Below are positions 7,665-16,227 of a stretch of 64,000 nucleotides of DNA, piece after piece. Within the stretch, counting starts at the first letter, position 1, and each line of letters starts with the position of its first letter. Made by a program: the position numbers and the translations under genes. Location: assembly GCF_014650675.1 (NCBI RefSeq), contig NZ_BMVK01000003.1, positions 310,001 through 374,000 on the forward strand, given 5' to 3'. This DNA comes from Streptomyces anulatus (lineage in GTDB: Bacteria; Actinomycetota; Actinomycetes; Streptomycetales; Streptomycetaceae). The notes under the pieces are model-generated. The model was given only the letters and a program-made list of their open reading frames with translations. It made no database searches and was not told where the DNA came from.

Positions 7665-9365
7665 ATGGCCGCCGCGCTCACCCCCCAGCAGCTGTCCGAG
7701 ACCCACCGGCCCACGCTCGACCAGGCCCTCGATGTGATCAGTACCCGCGCGTACTGGTCGCCGCACCCCGAGCACCCGAAGGCCTACGGCGAGGGCGGTG
7801 CCCCGGGCAGTCTCGGTGCGGCCGAGGGCAAGGCCGCTTTCGACGCCGTCCTGAACACCCGTCTCGACCTGGGGCAGCCCGGCACCGACGGCTGGACCGG
7901 CGGCGAGGTCTCGCCGTACGGGCCGGAGCTCGGCGTCGAGTATCCGCACGCCGACCCGGACGTCCTGCTTCCGGCGATGAAGGCCGGCACGGGCGCCTGG
8001 CGGGCGGCGGGACCGGAGATCCGGGCCCTGGTCTGTCTGGAGATCCTGTCGCGCATCAGCGCCCGCACCCACGAGCTGGCCCACGCCGTGATGCACACGA
8101 GCGGCCAGGCCTTCATGATGGCGTTCCAGGCGGGCGGCCCGCACGCCCAGGACCGCGGCCTGGAGGCCGTCGCGTACGCCTACCGGGAGCAGGTCCGCAC
8201 CCCGCACACCGCCGACTGGTCCAAGCCGCAGGGCAAGCGCGATCCGCTGAAGCTGCACAAGTCGTTCATCACGTCCGGTCGCGGCATCGCACTCCTCATC
8301 GGCTGCAACACGTTCCCCACGTGGAACGGCTATCCCGGCCTCTTCGCCTCCCTCGCCACCGGCAACCCGGTGCTGGTCAAGCCGCACCCGCGCGCCGTGC
8401 TCCCGCTGGCCCTCACGGTGTCCATCGCCCGCGAGGTGCTGGGCGAGGCGGGCTTCGACCCGAATCTGGTCGCGCTGGCCGCCGAGCGGCCCGGCGAGGG
8501 CATCGCCAAGACCCTCGCGGTCCGCCCCGAGATCCGCATCATCGACTACACCGGCTCCACCGCCTTCGGCGACTGGCTGGAGGAGAACGCCCGCCAGGCC
8601 CAGGTCTACACGGAGAAGGCCGGCGTCAACACGATCATCGTCGACTCCACCGACGACTACCGGGGCATGCTCGCCAACCTGGCCTTCTCGCTCTCGCTGT
8701 ACAGCGGCCAGATGTGCACCACCCCGCAGAACCTGCTGATTCCCCGGGACGGCATCGCCACCGACGACGGCGCCAAGTCCTACGACGACGTGGTCGCCGA
8801 CATCGCGGCCGCCGTCACCGGACTGCTCGGCGACGACGCCCGCGCGGCCGCCCTGCTCGGCGCGCTGGTCAACCCGGACGTCAAGGCCCGGGTGGAGGCG
8901 GCCGGGGAGCTCGGCGAGGTGGCCCTGGACTCGCGGACGGTCGCGAACGCCGAATTCCCCGACGCCGTCGTCCGTACGCCGGTCGTCGTGAAGCTCGACG
9001 GCACCAAGACCGACGACGGCGCGGCCTACCTCTCGGAGTGCTTCGGGCCGGTGTCCTTCGCCGTCGCCGTCGAGTCGACGACCGCCGCCGTGGACCTGCT
9101 CCGCCGCACGATCCGCGACAAGGGAGCGATGACGGTCGGCGCCTACACCACGTCCCCCGAGGTGGAACGCGCCATCGAGGACGTCTGCCTGGACGAGTCG
9201 GCCCAGCTCTCGCTGAACCTGACCGGTGGGGTCTACGTCAACCAGACCGCGGCCTTCTCCGACTTCCACGGCTCCGGTGGCAACCCCGCCGCGAACGCGG
9301 CGCTCTGCGACGGGGCCTTCGTCGCCAACCGCTTCCGCGTGGTGGAGGTGCGCCGCCAGGCGTGA
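7665..9365 (+). CDS. paaN: Phenylacetic acid degradation protein PaaN (aldehyde dehydrogenase family)
   Basis: 566 aa, the length of the PaaN branch of the aldehyde dehydrogenase superfamily; it lacks the enoyl-CoA hydratase domain found in PaaZ. NAD-binding and catalytic landmarks: GCNTFPTWNGYP, DYTGSTAFGDW, the catalytic glutamate in VYTEKAG and the catalytic cysteine in SGQMCTTP. Role: oxidation of the ring-opened semialdehyde in the phenylacetyl-CoA pathway (family knowledge). ATG 7665 has GAGGAG upstream at slightly long spacing; ATG 7647 is the alternative. The gene ends on the base before the convergent methyltransferase gene begins. Confidence 0.88.
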   Translation: MAAALTPQQLSETHRPTLDQALDVISTRAYWSPHPEHPKAYGEGGAPGSLGAAEGKAAFDAVLNTRLDLGQPGTDGWTGGEVSPYGPELGVEYPHADPDVLLPAMKAGTGAWRAAGPEIRALVCLEILSRISARTHELAHAVMHTSGQAFMMAFQAGGPHAQDRGLEAVAYAYREQVRTPHTADWSKPQGKRDPLKLHKSFITSGRGIALLIGCNTFPTWNGYPGLFASLATGNPVLVKPHPRAVLPLALTVSIAREVLGEAGFDPNLVALAAERPGEGIAKTLAVRPEIRIIDYTGSTAFGDWLEENARQAQVYTEKAGVNTIIVDSTDDYRGMLANLAFSLSLYSGQMCTTPQNLLIPRDGIATDDGAKSYDDVVADIAAAVTGLLGDDARAAALLGALVNPDVKARVEAAGELGEVALDSRTVANAEFPDAVVRTPVVVKLDGTKTDDGAAYLSECFGPVSFAVAVESTTAAVDLLRRTIRDKGAMTVGAYTTSPEVERAIEDVCLDESAQLSLNLTGGVYVNQTAAFSDFHGSGGNPAANAALCDGAFVANRFRVVEVRRQA

Positions 9366-10130
9366 CTAGAGCGTCTCCCTCGGGTCCGGGACGTCGGCGT
9401 GGCGCTGCACCCACGCGTGCATCGCGATGGCGGCGGCGGCGCCGGCGTTGATGGACCGGGTCGATCCGAACTGCGCGATCGAGCACACCATGGAGGCGTG
9501 CTCACGCGCTTCCTCGGTCAGGCCCGGCCCCTCCTGGCCGAAGAGCAGGACGCAGCGGCGCGGCAGTTCGGTGCGCTCCAGCGGTACGGCGCCGGGGAGG
9601 TTGTCGATCCCGATGATCGGCAGCCCCTCGGCCGCCGCCCACGCGGTCAGGTCCGCCGTGTCGGGGTGGTGACGCACATGCTGGTAGCGGTCGGTGACCA
9701 TGGCGCCGCGCCGGTTCCAGCGCCGCCGGCCCACGATGTGGATCTCCTTGGCCAGGAAGGCGTTGGCGGTCCGCACCACCGAACCGATGTTGAAGTCGTG
9801 GCCCCAGTTCTCCACGGCCACGTGGAAGTCGTGCCGCCGCAGATCGAGATCGGCGACGATCGCCTCCCGCGTCCAGTAGCGGTACGCGTCACCGACGTTG
9901 CGCCGGTCGCCCTGGGCCAGCAGCTCGGGGTCGTAGCGCTCGCCCTCGGGCCAGGGCAGCGGGTGCGGCCCGACACCGACCGGCTGGCCGTAGCCGTCGT
10001 CGTACTGGAGGGGTTCCGCCGCGTGGGGCTCCGTCGGGACGGGCCCCTCCGGGGCGGCCGTCGGCCGGGCGGGGTCCGAGGGCCGGTCCGCCGCCGGGGT
10101 CTGATGGGTTCTGCCGGTCTCACTGCTCAC
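9366..10130 (-). CDS. SpoU/TrmH-family RNA 2'-O-methyltransferase
   Basis: SPOUT methyltransferase, 254 aa. About 60 residues of disordered Pro/Ala-rich N-terminus precede the knot fold: NIGSVVRTANAF (motif 1), CVLLFGQEGPGLTEEA (motif 2) and SIAQFGSTRSINAGAAAAIAMHAW (motif 3, in which the last glycine-rich turn binds SAM). Substrate rRNA or tRNA position unknown. GTG 10130 overlaps the HTTM gene stop by 4 nt (GTGA). Its stop codon directly abuts that of convergent paaN, leaving no room for a terminator. Confidence 0.85.
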   Translation of the reverse strand: MSSETGRTHQTPAADRPSDPARPTAAPEGPVPTEPHAAEPLQYDDGYGQPVGVGPHPLPWPEGERYDPELLAQGDRRNVGDAYRYWTREAIVADLDLRRHDFHVAVENWGHDFNIGSVVRTANAFLAKEIHIVGRRRWNRRGAMVTDRYQHVRHHPDTADLTAWAAAEGLPIIGIDNLPGAVPLERTELPRRCVLLFGQEGPGLTEEAREHASMVCSIAQFGSTRSINAGAAAAIAMHAWVQRHADVPDPRETL

Positions 10131-11575
10131 CCGACGAGCGTATGGCCCCCGCCGCCGCCCTGGAGCCGGGGCTCCTGCGTACCGCCCCGGCCGTCCTTCG
10201 CCGACCCGGTCTCCGGCGGGTGCGCTGGGCCGTGAGCGGGGCCGAATGCTCCAGGCTCCGGCGTACGTGACCGGCCGGGCAGCCCGGAGAGCAGCCGCCG
10301 CCGGCCGATCGTGGCACGGGCGCCCAGCCACACGAGGAAGGCCGTCGGCAGGAACACCGCGTCGGCCGCGATCATCGCCATGGAGAAGAACGGCAGCCCC
10401 AGCAGCAGGGCGATCCCCGCGTGCTCGCAGATCATCGCGACCAGCAGGACGTTCTTGACCCGCCGGTTGAAGAGCGTGAACGGAAAGGCGACCTGCACGA
10501 TGACCGTGCCGTACGTCAGCACCATCACCATCAGCCCGCTGGCGCCCAGGATGTCCGACAGGGCGGGCCACGGGGTGAAGTAGTCGAGGTTGAGCGGGTA
10601 GTAGAGCGCGGTGCCGTCCTGCCAGCGCGATCCCTGGATCTTGTACCAGCCGGCGGTCGCGTAGATCAGGCAGACCTCGGCCATGATCACGGCGAGCGTG
10701 GCGTTGTGCGCGAGGTTGGCCAGCACGTCGAGCAGGGTGCGGGGCTCACCGTGCGGCAGGTAGCGGTTCACGGCCCACCAGGCGGCGGCGGAGAGCCAGA
10801 TCGTCCACAGCAGGGCGGGGAGCCACCAGGTGCCGCCGAGTCCGCCCATCACCGTGGCCGCCACGAGGACGGGGCCGAGGAGCACCCAGAGCGCCGGGCC
10901 CACGATGTCCCGCAGGGGCGGCAGGCCCGCCGCGGCACGCTGCGCGTCGCGCGCCGCGCGCCGGGCGTCCAGCGACCAGACCTGGGCGCAGCGCGTCAGC
11001 ACCAGGTAGATCGCCATGAGGTGGACCACGTTGTCGCCGCCGTCGCCCATGAAGATGCTGCGGTTCTGCACCGAGAGCACGCCGACCATGAAGAGGACGG
11101 ACATGGTCCGGGTCCGCCACCCGAGCAGCAGCGCCGCCGCGGACAGCAGCGTGAGGGCGTACACGGCCTCGAACCAGACCGTGCTGTCCGTCCACATCAG
11201 GACGGAGAAGGCCTCGTTGCCGTTCGTGAGCTGGCGGGCCAGGTCCCAGTGCCACGGGCTGTCCGGGCCGTACAGCTCGTGGCGGTTGGGCAGTTCGCGC
11301 AGCAGGAAGAAGAGGTAGGTGGCGGCGAAGCCGATCCGGACGACGGCGCTCTGGTACGGACCGAGGGCCGAGGCGGTGACGCGCTGGAGGGCACGGGCCG
11401 GGCCGCCGTCGAGACCGCCGGGACCGCCAGGACCGCCGGAACACAGCACGGCCGGGCGGGGGGCCGCGGGGCGCGGGCCTTCATGCTGTGGGGCCGCGTT
11501 CTGTGGGGCTGCGTTCTGTGGTGCTGCGTTCTGTGGGCCCTCGTTCTGTGGGCCCGCGGGCGAGGGGATCGTCAC
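10127..11575 (-). CDS. HTTM-domain integral membrane protein
   Basis: 482 aa polytopic membrane protein with the HTTM domain, related to the membrane part of vitamin K-dependent gamma-carboxylase. Landmarks include RIGFAATYLFFLLRELPNR at about residue 80 and the GWYKIQGSRWQDGTALYYP segment near 300. The N-terminus carries PQN(A/E) repeats (PQNAA three times) from a short DNA repeat. GTG 11575 overlaps the DUF5819 stop. HTTM proteins often pair with DUF5819 proteins in Streptomyces. Activity unknown. Confidence 0.8.
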   Translation of the reverse strand: MTIPSPAGPQNEGPQNAAPQNAAPQNAAPQHEGPRPAAPRPAVLCSGGPGGPGGLDGGPARALQRVTASALGPYQSAVVRIGFAATYLFFLLRELPNRHELYGPDSPWHWDLARQLTNGNEAFSVLMWTDSTVWFEAVYALTLLSAAALLLGWRTRTMSVLFMVGVLSVQNRSIFMGDGGDNVVHLMAIYLVLTRCAQVWSLDARRAARDAQRAAAGLPPLRDIVGPALWVLLGPVLVAATVMGGLGGTWWLPALLWTIWLSAAAWWAVNRYLPHGEPRTLLDVLANLAHNATLAVIMAEVCLIYATAGWYKIQGSRWQDGTALYYPLNLDYFTPWPALSDILGASGLMVMVLTYGTVIVQVAFPFTLFNRRVKNVLLVAMICEHAGIALLLGLPFFSMAMIAADAVFLPTAFLVWLGARATIGRRRLLSGLPGRSRTPEPGAFGPAHGPAHPPETGSAKDGRGGTQEPRLQGGGGGHTLVG

Positions 11576-12432
11576 TGGTTCTCCTCCACGCCGTGCGCCT
11601 CGTCCCGGTCCTGGTCCTGGTCCTGGTCCGCGTCACGCTCGGGAAGATCGTCCGGCGTCACGGTCCACCAGGGGAGTACGCGGTAGACGGGCCGGGTGCT
11701 GATCTTCTCGTTGCTCCACGGGGGCGGGGCGATGGAGCTGGTGGCGGAGCGGAGCTGGATGCGTTCGATGGTGCCGCCGTAGTCGCGCTCGCTCAGCCGC
11801 AGCATCGTGATGCGCCGCACGTAGCGCTCGGAGAGGTCCCCGCGCAGGCCGTTGGGGCGGTTCTCGCTGTCATGGGAATTGACGTAGAAGTCCCAGCCCC
11901 GGCGGAGCTCGTTCTGGTCCACATGGCTGGGGAAGAAGCTGCCGCGTATCGCTTCGCCGTCCTCGTACGTCAGGTTCATCCACCTGGTCGTACGGCGGCC
12001 GTCGGCCCCCACCACATCGGCCCGGACGTGGACGGCGACGTTCTGCTGGAGCGGGTTGGGCGCGAAGAGCTTCCAGTTCTGCTCGAACTCCGGGTAGATC
12101 CAGCGGTCGATCGTCTTCCCGTGCTGTTTGGACAGCGTGTTGGACGGGGCGACGTGCAGGAACACCATGGCCACCTGCGTACAGGCGAGCAGCCCGATCA
12201 GGGACAGCGCCAGAGCCGCGACCACCTGGTAGGGAAAGGAGAGCCCGGCTATGCCCCGGCCGGTGGCCAGGGGCTCCGCCACCGGCGCCGAGGGCGTCGG
12301 CGGTATGGCTGCGGGAGTGTCCTGCGCTTCCGCCGGCCGGTTCAACGCCTGCGGCCAGGCGTCCTTCCCCCCGCCCGCAGAGCTCCTGTCGTGGTCCGAA
12401 TCCATCCCGCCCCGCTCACCGTCGATCACCAC
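11572..12432 (-). CDS. DUF5819 family membrane-anchored protein
   Basis: 286 aa. A Pro/Ala-rich cytoplasmic N-terminus, one membrane helix (VVAALALSLIGLLACTQVAMVFLHV, about residues 70-94) and an extracytoplasmic domain with the conserved FEQNWKLFAPNPLQQN segment that marks this family; the C-terminus is charged (DADQDQDQD). It is coupled to the HTTM gene by a 4-nt overlap, so the two probably form a complex (inference). Start uncertain: GTG 12432 as given, or ATG 12405, which has a slightly better ribosome site. Confidence 0.75.
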   Translation of the reverse strand: MVIDGERGGMDSDHDRSSAGGGKDAWPQALNRPAEAQDTPAAIPPTPSAPVAEPLATGRGIAGLSFPYQVVAALALSLIGLLACTQVAMVFLHVAPSNTLSKQHGKTIDRWIYPEFEQNWKLFAPNPLQQNVAVHVRADVVGADGRRTTRWMNLTYEDGEAIRGSFFPSHVDQNELRRGWDFYVNSHDSENRPNGLRGDLSERYVRRITMLRLSERDYGGTIERIQLRSATSSIAPPPWSNEKISTRPVYRVLPWWTVTPDDLPERDADQDQDQDRDEAHGVEENQ

Positions 12433-12436
12433 TCAG

Positions 12437-12445
12437 TTATCCACA
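12437..12445 (+). promoter_or_regulatory. DnaA box (TTATCCACA)
   Basis: Perfect E. coli-type DnaA box in the DUF5819/paaA divergent promoter region, just before the DUF5819 start. Single site. Confidence 0.4.
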
Positions 12446-12490
12446 GGGTTGACACCCTACGGGCCTCCGACTCACCATTGAAGTCAAGGA

Positions 12491-12504
12491 ACCGAACGAT
12501 CGGT
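12491..12504. promoter_or_regulatory. PaaR operator upstream of paaA
   Basis: ACCGA-ACGA-TCGGT palindrome ending 16 bp before the paaA ATG; a bound repressor would overlap the transcription start region. Same half-sites as at 6212 and 7597. Confidence 0.65.
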
Positions 12505-12520
12505 CGGTAGGGAGCCCGGG

Positions 12521-13567
12521 ATGGCGGCAGTGACTGCGGACCAGACGACGCAGAAGACGCTCGGCACGGAGGACGCGGTGGACGCGGACCGCGTCGCGGC
12601 CTTCGACGCGGCCGTGGCGGCGGACGAGCGGATCGAGCCGCGCGACTGGATGCCCGACGCCTACCGGGCGACGCTGGTCCGCCAGATGGCCCAGCACGCC
12701 CACTCGGAGATCATCGGCATGCAGCCCGAGGCCAACTGGATCACCCGGGCGCCCTCGCTGCGCCGCAAGGCGATCCTCATGGCCAAGGTGCAGGACGAGG
12801 CGGGCCACGGCCTGTATCTCTACAGCGCCGCCGAGACCCTGGGCACCAGCCGCGAGGAGCTGCTCGACAAGCTCCACGCGGGCCGCCAGCGCTATTCGTC
12901 GATCTTCAACTACCCCACGCTGACCTGGGCCGACGTCGGCGCGATCGGCTGGCTCGTGGACGGCGCGGCGATCACCAACCAGGTGCCGCTCTGCCGCTGC
13001 TCCTACGGCCCCTACGCCCGTGCGATGGTCCGCATCTGCAAGGAGGAGTCCTTCCACCAGCGCCAGGGGTACGAACTGCTGCTCGCCCTCAGCCGTGGCA
13101 CCGAGGCCCAGCACGCCATGGCGCAGGACGCGGTGAATCGCTGGTGGTGGCCCTCCTTGATGATGTTCGGCCCGCCCGACGACGCCTCGTCCCACTCCGA
13201 GCAGTCCATGGCCTGGAAGATCAAGCGGCACTCCAACGACGAGCTGCGCCGGCGCTTCGTGGACATCTGCGTGCCCCAGGCCGAAGCGCTGGGCCTGGAG
13301 CTCCCCGACCCCGATATCCGGTGGAACGAGGAGCTCGGCCGGCACGACTTCGGCGCGATCGACTGGGCCGAGTTCCAGGCGGTCCTCAAGGGCAACGGCC
13401 CCTGCAACGAACAGCGGATCACCCAGCGGCGCACGGCCCACGAGGAAGGCGCCTGGGTCCGGGACGCGGCAGCCGCGTACGCCGCCAAGCACGCCCCGGC
13501 GCAGTCATCGACCCAGGCGCCGGCACCGAACAGCGCGCCCGCGCACCATGTGGAGGAGACGGCATGA
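12521..13567 (+). CDS. paaA: 1,2-phenylacetyl-CoA epoxidase subunit PaaA
   Basis: Catalytic diiron subunit of the PaaABC(D)E ring 1,2-epoxidase, which converts phenylacetyl-CoA to its epoxide using O2. 348 aa. Ferritin-like four-helix bundle with iron-binding motifs [17 protein letters not shown] (ExxH, near residue 90) and [15 protein letters not shown] (ExxH, near 175). Other family marks are [21 protein letters not shown] and [14 protein letters not shown]. First gene of a five-gene operon, with a PaaR box at its start. Confidence 0.95.
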   Translation: MAAVTADQTTQKTLGTEDAVDADRVAAFDAAVAADERIEPRDWMPDAYRATLVRQMAQHAHSEIIGMQPEANWITRAPSLRRKAILMAKVQDEAGHGLYLYSAAETLGTSREELLDKLHAGRQRYSSIFNYPTLTWADVGAIGWLVDGAAITNQVPLCRCSYGPYARAMVRICKEESFHQRQGYELLLALSRGTEAQHAMAQDAVNRWWWPSLMMFGPPDDASSHSEQSMAWKIKRHSNDELRRRFVDICVPQAEALGLELPDPDIRWNEELGRHDFGAIDWAEFQAVLKGNGPCNEQRITQRRTAHEEGAWVRDAAAAYAAKHAPAQSSTQAPAPNSAPAHHVEETA

Positions 13568-13854
13568 GCAGCTCGACCGACTGGCCTCTGTGGGAGGTGT
13601 TCGTGCGCTCGCGGCGCGGACTGTCCCACACCCATGCGGGCAGCCTGCACGCGCCGGACGCCGAGATGGCCCTGCGCAACGCCCGCGACCTCTACACCCG
13701 CCGCTCGGAAGGCGTCTCGATCTGGGTGGTCCCGTCCACCGGGATCACCGCCTCCTCCCCCGACGAGAAGGACTCCTTCTTCGAGCCGGCCGGCGACAAG
13801 CCCTACCGCCACCCCACCTTCTACGAGATCCCGGACGGGGTGAAGCACCTGTGA
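13564..13854 (+). CDS. paaB: 1,2-phenylacetyl-CoA epoxidase subunit PaaB
   Basis: Small bridging subunit of the epoxidase, 96 aa. Contains the family sequence [41 protein letters not shown] and the C-terminal [15 protein letters not shown] overlaps the paaA stop (ATGA) and its own stop overlaps paaC (GTGA). Confidence 0.95.
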   Translation: MSSSTDWPLWEVFVRSRRGLSHTHAGSLHAPDAEMALRNARDLYTRRSEGVSIWVVPSTGITASSPDEKDSFFEPAGDKPYRHPTFYEIPDGVKHL

Positions 13855-14567
13855 GCGCCGCCCTCGCCCTCGGCGACGACGCGCTGGTGCTCTCGCACCG
13901 GCTGGGGGAGTGGGCCGGTCACGCCCCCGTCCTGGAGGAGGAGGTGGCTCTCGCCAACATCGCCCTGGACCTGCTGGGACAGGCCCGGGTGCTGCTCTCG
14001 CTCGTCGGCGACGAGGACGAGCTCGCCTACCTCCGCGAGGAGCGGGCCTTCCGCAACCTCCAGCTGGTCGAGCAGCCGAACGGGGACTTCGCCCACACCA
14101 TCGCCCGCCAGCTCTACTTCTCGGTCTACCAGCACCTGCTGTACGAGCGACTGGCGGCCGGGGACGGCGAGTTCACCGGGCTCGCGGCCAAGGCGGTCAA
14201 GGAGGTGGCCTACCACCGTGACCACGCCGAGCAGTGGGTCCTGAGGCTCGGCGACGGCACCGAGGAGAGCCGCGGCCGGATGCGGAGCGGCCTGGACGCG
14301 CTGTGGCGGTTCACCGGGGAGATGTTCCAGCCGGTCGAAGGGCTGGACTCCCCGGAGTCCGGTGTCGACTGGGCCGCGCTGCGGAGCAGTTGGCTCGTCG
14401 CTGTCACCGATGTCGTCGAGCGGGCCGGCCTGACCCTCCCGGCGGGCCCGCAGTCCGGGGGCTGGGCGGCCGGAGCGGGCCGACAGGGCCTGCACACCGA
14501 GCCGTTCGGCCGCATGATCGCCGAGATGCAGCACCTGCACCGCAGCCATCCGGGGGCGTCATGGTGA
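13851..14567 (+). CDS. paaC: 1,2-phenylacetyl-CoA epoxidase subunit PaaC
   Basis: Structural partner of PaaA with a degenerate ferritin fold, 238 aa. Starts ALALGDDALVLSHRLGEWAGHAPVLEEEVALANIALDLLGQAR; contains KAVKEVAYHRDHAEQWVLRLGDGT and ends IAEMQHLHRSHPGASW, both typical of the family. GTG 13851 overlaps the paaB stop. Confidence 0.94.
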   Translation: MSAALALGDDALVLSHRLGEWAGHAPVLEEEVALANIALDLLGQARVLLSLVGDEDELAYLREERAFRNLQLVEQPNGDFAHTIARQLYFSVYQHLLYERLAAGDGEFTGLAAKAVKEVAYHRDHAEQWVLRLGDGTEESRGRMRSGLDALWRFTGEMFQPVEGLDSPESGVDWAALRSSWLVAVTDVVERAGLTLPAGPQSGGWAAGAGRQGLHTEPFGRMIAEMQHLHRSHPGASW

Positions 14568-15058
14568 CCGACACCCGGCTGGAGGCGGAGCTGCGCGACC
14601 TCGCCGGCTCCGTGCCCGACCCCGAACTGCCGGTGCTGACCCTGGCGGAGCTCGGCGTCCTGCGGGGCGTGCGGGTGGACGGCCCGGGCCGGGTGACCGT
14701 GCGGCTCACCCCGACCTACACCGGCTGCCCGGCGATCGAGGCGATGTCCGCCGACATCGAGCGGGTGCTGCACGACCACGGCGTCCCGGAGGTCTCCGTG
14801 GTCACGGTGCTGGCGCCGGCCTGGTCGACGGATGACATCAGCGCCGAAGGGCGCCGCAAACTGGCCGAGTTCGGCATCGCCCCGCCGCGCGCCCACGGCG
14901 CCGACGGCGGACCCGTGCCGCTGACGCTCTCGGTGCGCTGCCCGCACTGCGGCTCCACGGACACGGAACTGCTCAGCCGGTTCTCCTCCACGGCGTGCAA
15001 GGCCCTGCGCCGCTGCGTCGCCTGCCGCGAACCGTTCGACCACTTCAAGGAGTTGTAG
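14561..15058 (+). CDS. paaD: Phenylacetate degradation protein PaaD
   Basis: MIP18/DUF59-type protein thought to help mature the Fe-S centre or diiron site of the epoxidase. 165 aa. The N-terminal DUF59 domain includes PDPELPVLTLAELG and the YTGCPA cysteine motif; the C-terminal zinc-ribbon-like part has CPHCGS and CVACREPF. ATG 14561 lies 7 nt inside paaC; GTG 14564, with a 4-nt overlap, is equally possible. The stop is directly followed by the paaE ATG. Confidence 0.93.
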   Translation: MVTDTRLEAELRDLAGSVPDPELPVLTLAELGVLRGVRVDGPGRVTVRLTPTYTGCPAIEAMSADIERVLHDHGVPEVSVVTVLAPAWSTDDISAEGRRKLAEFGIAPPRAHGADGGPVPLTLSVRCPHCGSTDTELLSRFSSTACKALRRCVACREPFDHFKEL

Positions 15059-16117
15059 ATGTTCCATCCGCTCCGGGTCAGCGCGATCGAACGGATCACG
15101 GACGACGCGGTGGCCGTGACGCTCGCCGTGCCGGCCGAGCTGCGCGAGACCTTCCGCCACACCCCCGGCCAGCATCTGAATGTGCGCTACACCGTGGACG
15201 GCCAGGAGATCCGCCGTTCGTACTCGATCTGCGCACCGGCCACCGAGCAGCCCGGCGATCCGGTCCTGCGGGTGGGCATCCGCATGGTCGACGGCGGGGC
15301 CTTCTCCACGTACGCCCTGAAGGAGCTGGCCGTCGGGGACCGGGTGGAGGCCATGCCTCCGATGGGCCGGTTCGTCCTGAAGCCGCGTCCCGGTCTGTTC
15401 GCGGCCGTGGTCGGGGGCAGCGGCATCACCCCGGTGCTGTCCATGGCGGCCACCCTGCTCGACCGGGAGCCGACGGCCCGGTTCTGTCTGATCCGCAGCG
15501 ACCGCACCGCGGCGTCGACGATGTTCCTCGACGAGGTGGCCGACCTCAAGGACCGGTATCCGGACCGCTTCCAGCTGGTCACCGCGCTCTCCCGGGAGGA
15601 GCAGTCGGCCGGTCTCCCCTCCGGGCGGCTGGACGCCGAACGGCTCACCGGCCTGCTGCCCGCCATGCTTCCGGTGGCAGAGGTGGACGGCTGGTTCCTG
15701 TGCGGGCCGCTCGGCCTCGTACGGGCCACGGAGAAGGCCTTGAAGGCACTCGGCGTCGACCGCTCCCGGGTCCACCAGGAGATCTTCCACGTCGACGAGG
15801 GCCCCACCGACGCGACGGTGGTCAAGGTCGCCGCCCCGTCCGACGCCGTGCTGACGGCCACCCTCCACGGCCGCTCGGGCAGCTGGCCCGTGCAGGACAC
15901 CGAATCCCTGCTGGAGACGGTGCTGCGAAGCCGCTCGGACGCTCCGTACGCCTGCAAGGGAGGGGTGTGCGGGACCTGTCGGGCGTTCCTCGTCTCGGGC
16001 GAGGTCCGGATGGACCGCAACTTCGCGCTGGAACCGGAGGAGACCGGGGCGGGCTTCGTGCTGGCCTGCCAGTCGCATCCGCTCACCCCGGAGGTGGAGC
16101 TGGACTTCGACCGCTGA
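15059..16117 (+). CDS. paaE: 1,2-phenylacetyl-CoA epoxidase reductase PaaE
   Basis: NADPH-FAD-[2Fe-2S] reductase that feeds electrons to PaaA. 352 aa. FAD domain with RRSYSICAPA near residue 53, NADPH domain with GGSGITPVLSMAATLL near 120, and a C-terminal plant-type ferredoxin domain with CKGGVCGTC near 300 and the fourth cysteine in VLACQSHP. End of the paa operon. PaaK, PaaG, PaaH and other later enzymes are not in the window. Confidence 0.95.
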   Translation: MFHPLRVSAIERITDDAVAVTLAVPAELRETFRHTPGQHLNVRYTVDGQEIRRSYSICAPATEQPGDPVLRVGIRMVDGGAFSTYALKELAVGDRVEAMPPMGRFVLKPRPGLFAAVVGGSGITPVLSMAATLLDREPTARFCLIRSDRTAASTMFLDEVADLKDRYPDRFQLVTALSREEQSAGLPSGRLDAERLTGLLPAMLPVAEVDGWFLCGPLGLVRATEKALKALGVDRSRVHQEIFHVDEGPTDATVVKVAAPSDAVLTATLHGRSGSWPVQDTESLLETVLRSRSDAPYACKGGVCGTCRAFLVSGEVRMDRNFALEPEETGAGFVLACQSHPLTPEVELDFDR

Positions 16118-16165
16118 GGGCGCCGACGCGGACCGGCCCCGTGCCTCCTCACTGTTCCCTTCCTG

Positions 16166-16179
16166 TAGAACCTGTTCTA
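16166..16179. promoter_or_regulatory. Palindromic operator upstream of the acyl-CoA dehydrogenase gene
   Basis: TAGAAC-CT-GTTCTA, a perfect 6-bp inverted repeat 49 bp before the GTG start of the next gene. Regulator unknown; the size suits a TetR- or GntR-type site. Confidence 0.4.
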
Positions 16180-16227
16180 TCTTGACGATCCGTCAGGGCG
16201 TGAACGGGACAGCGGGAGGCCGGGACA

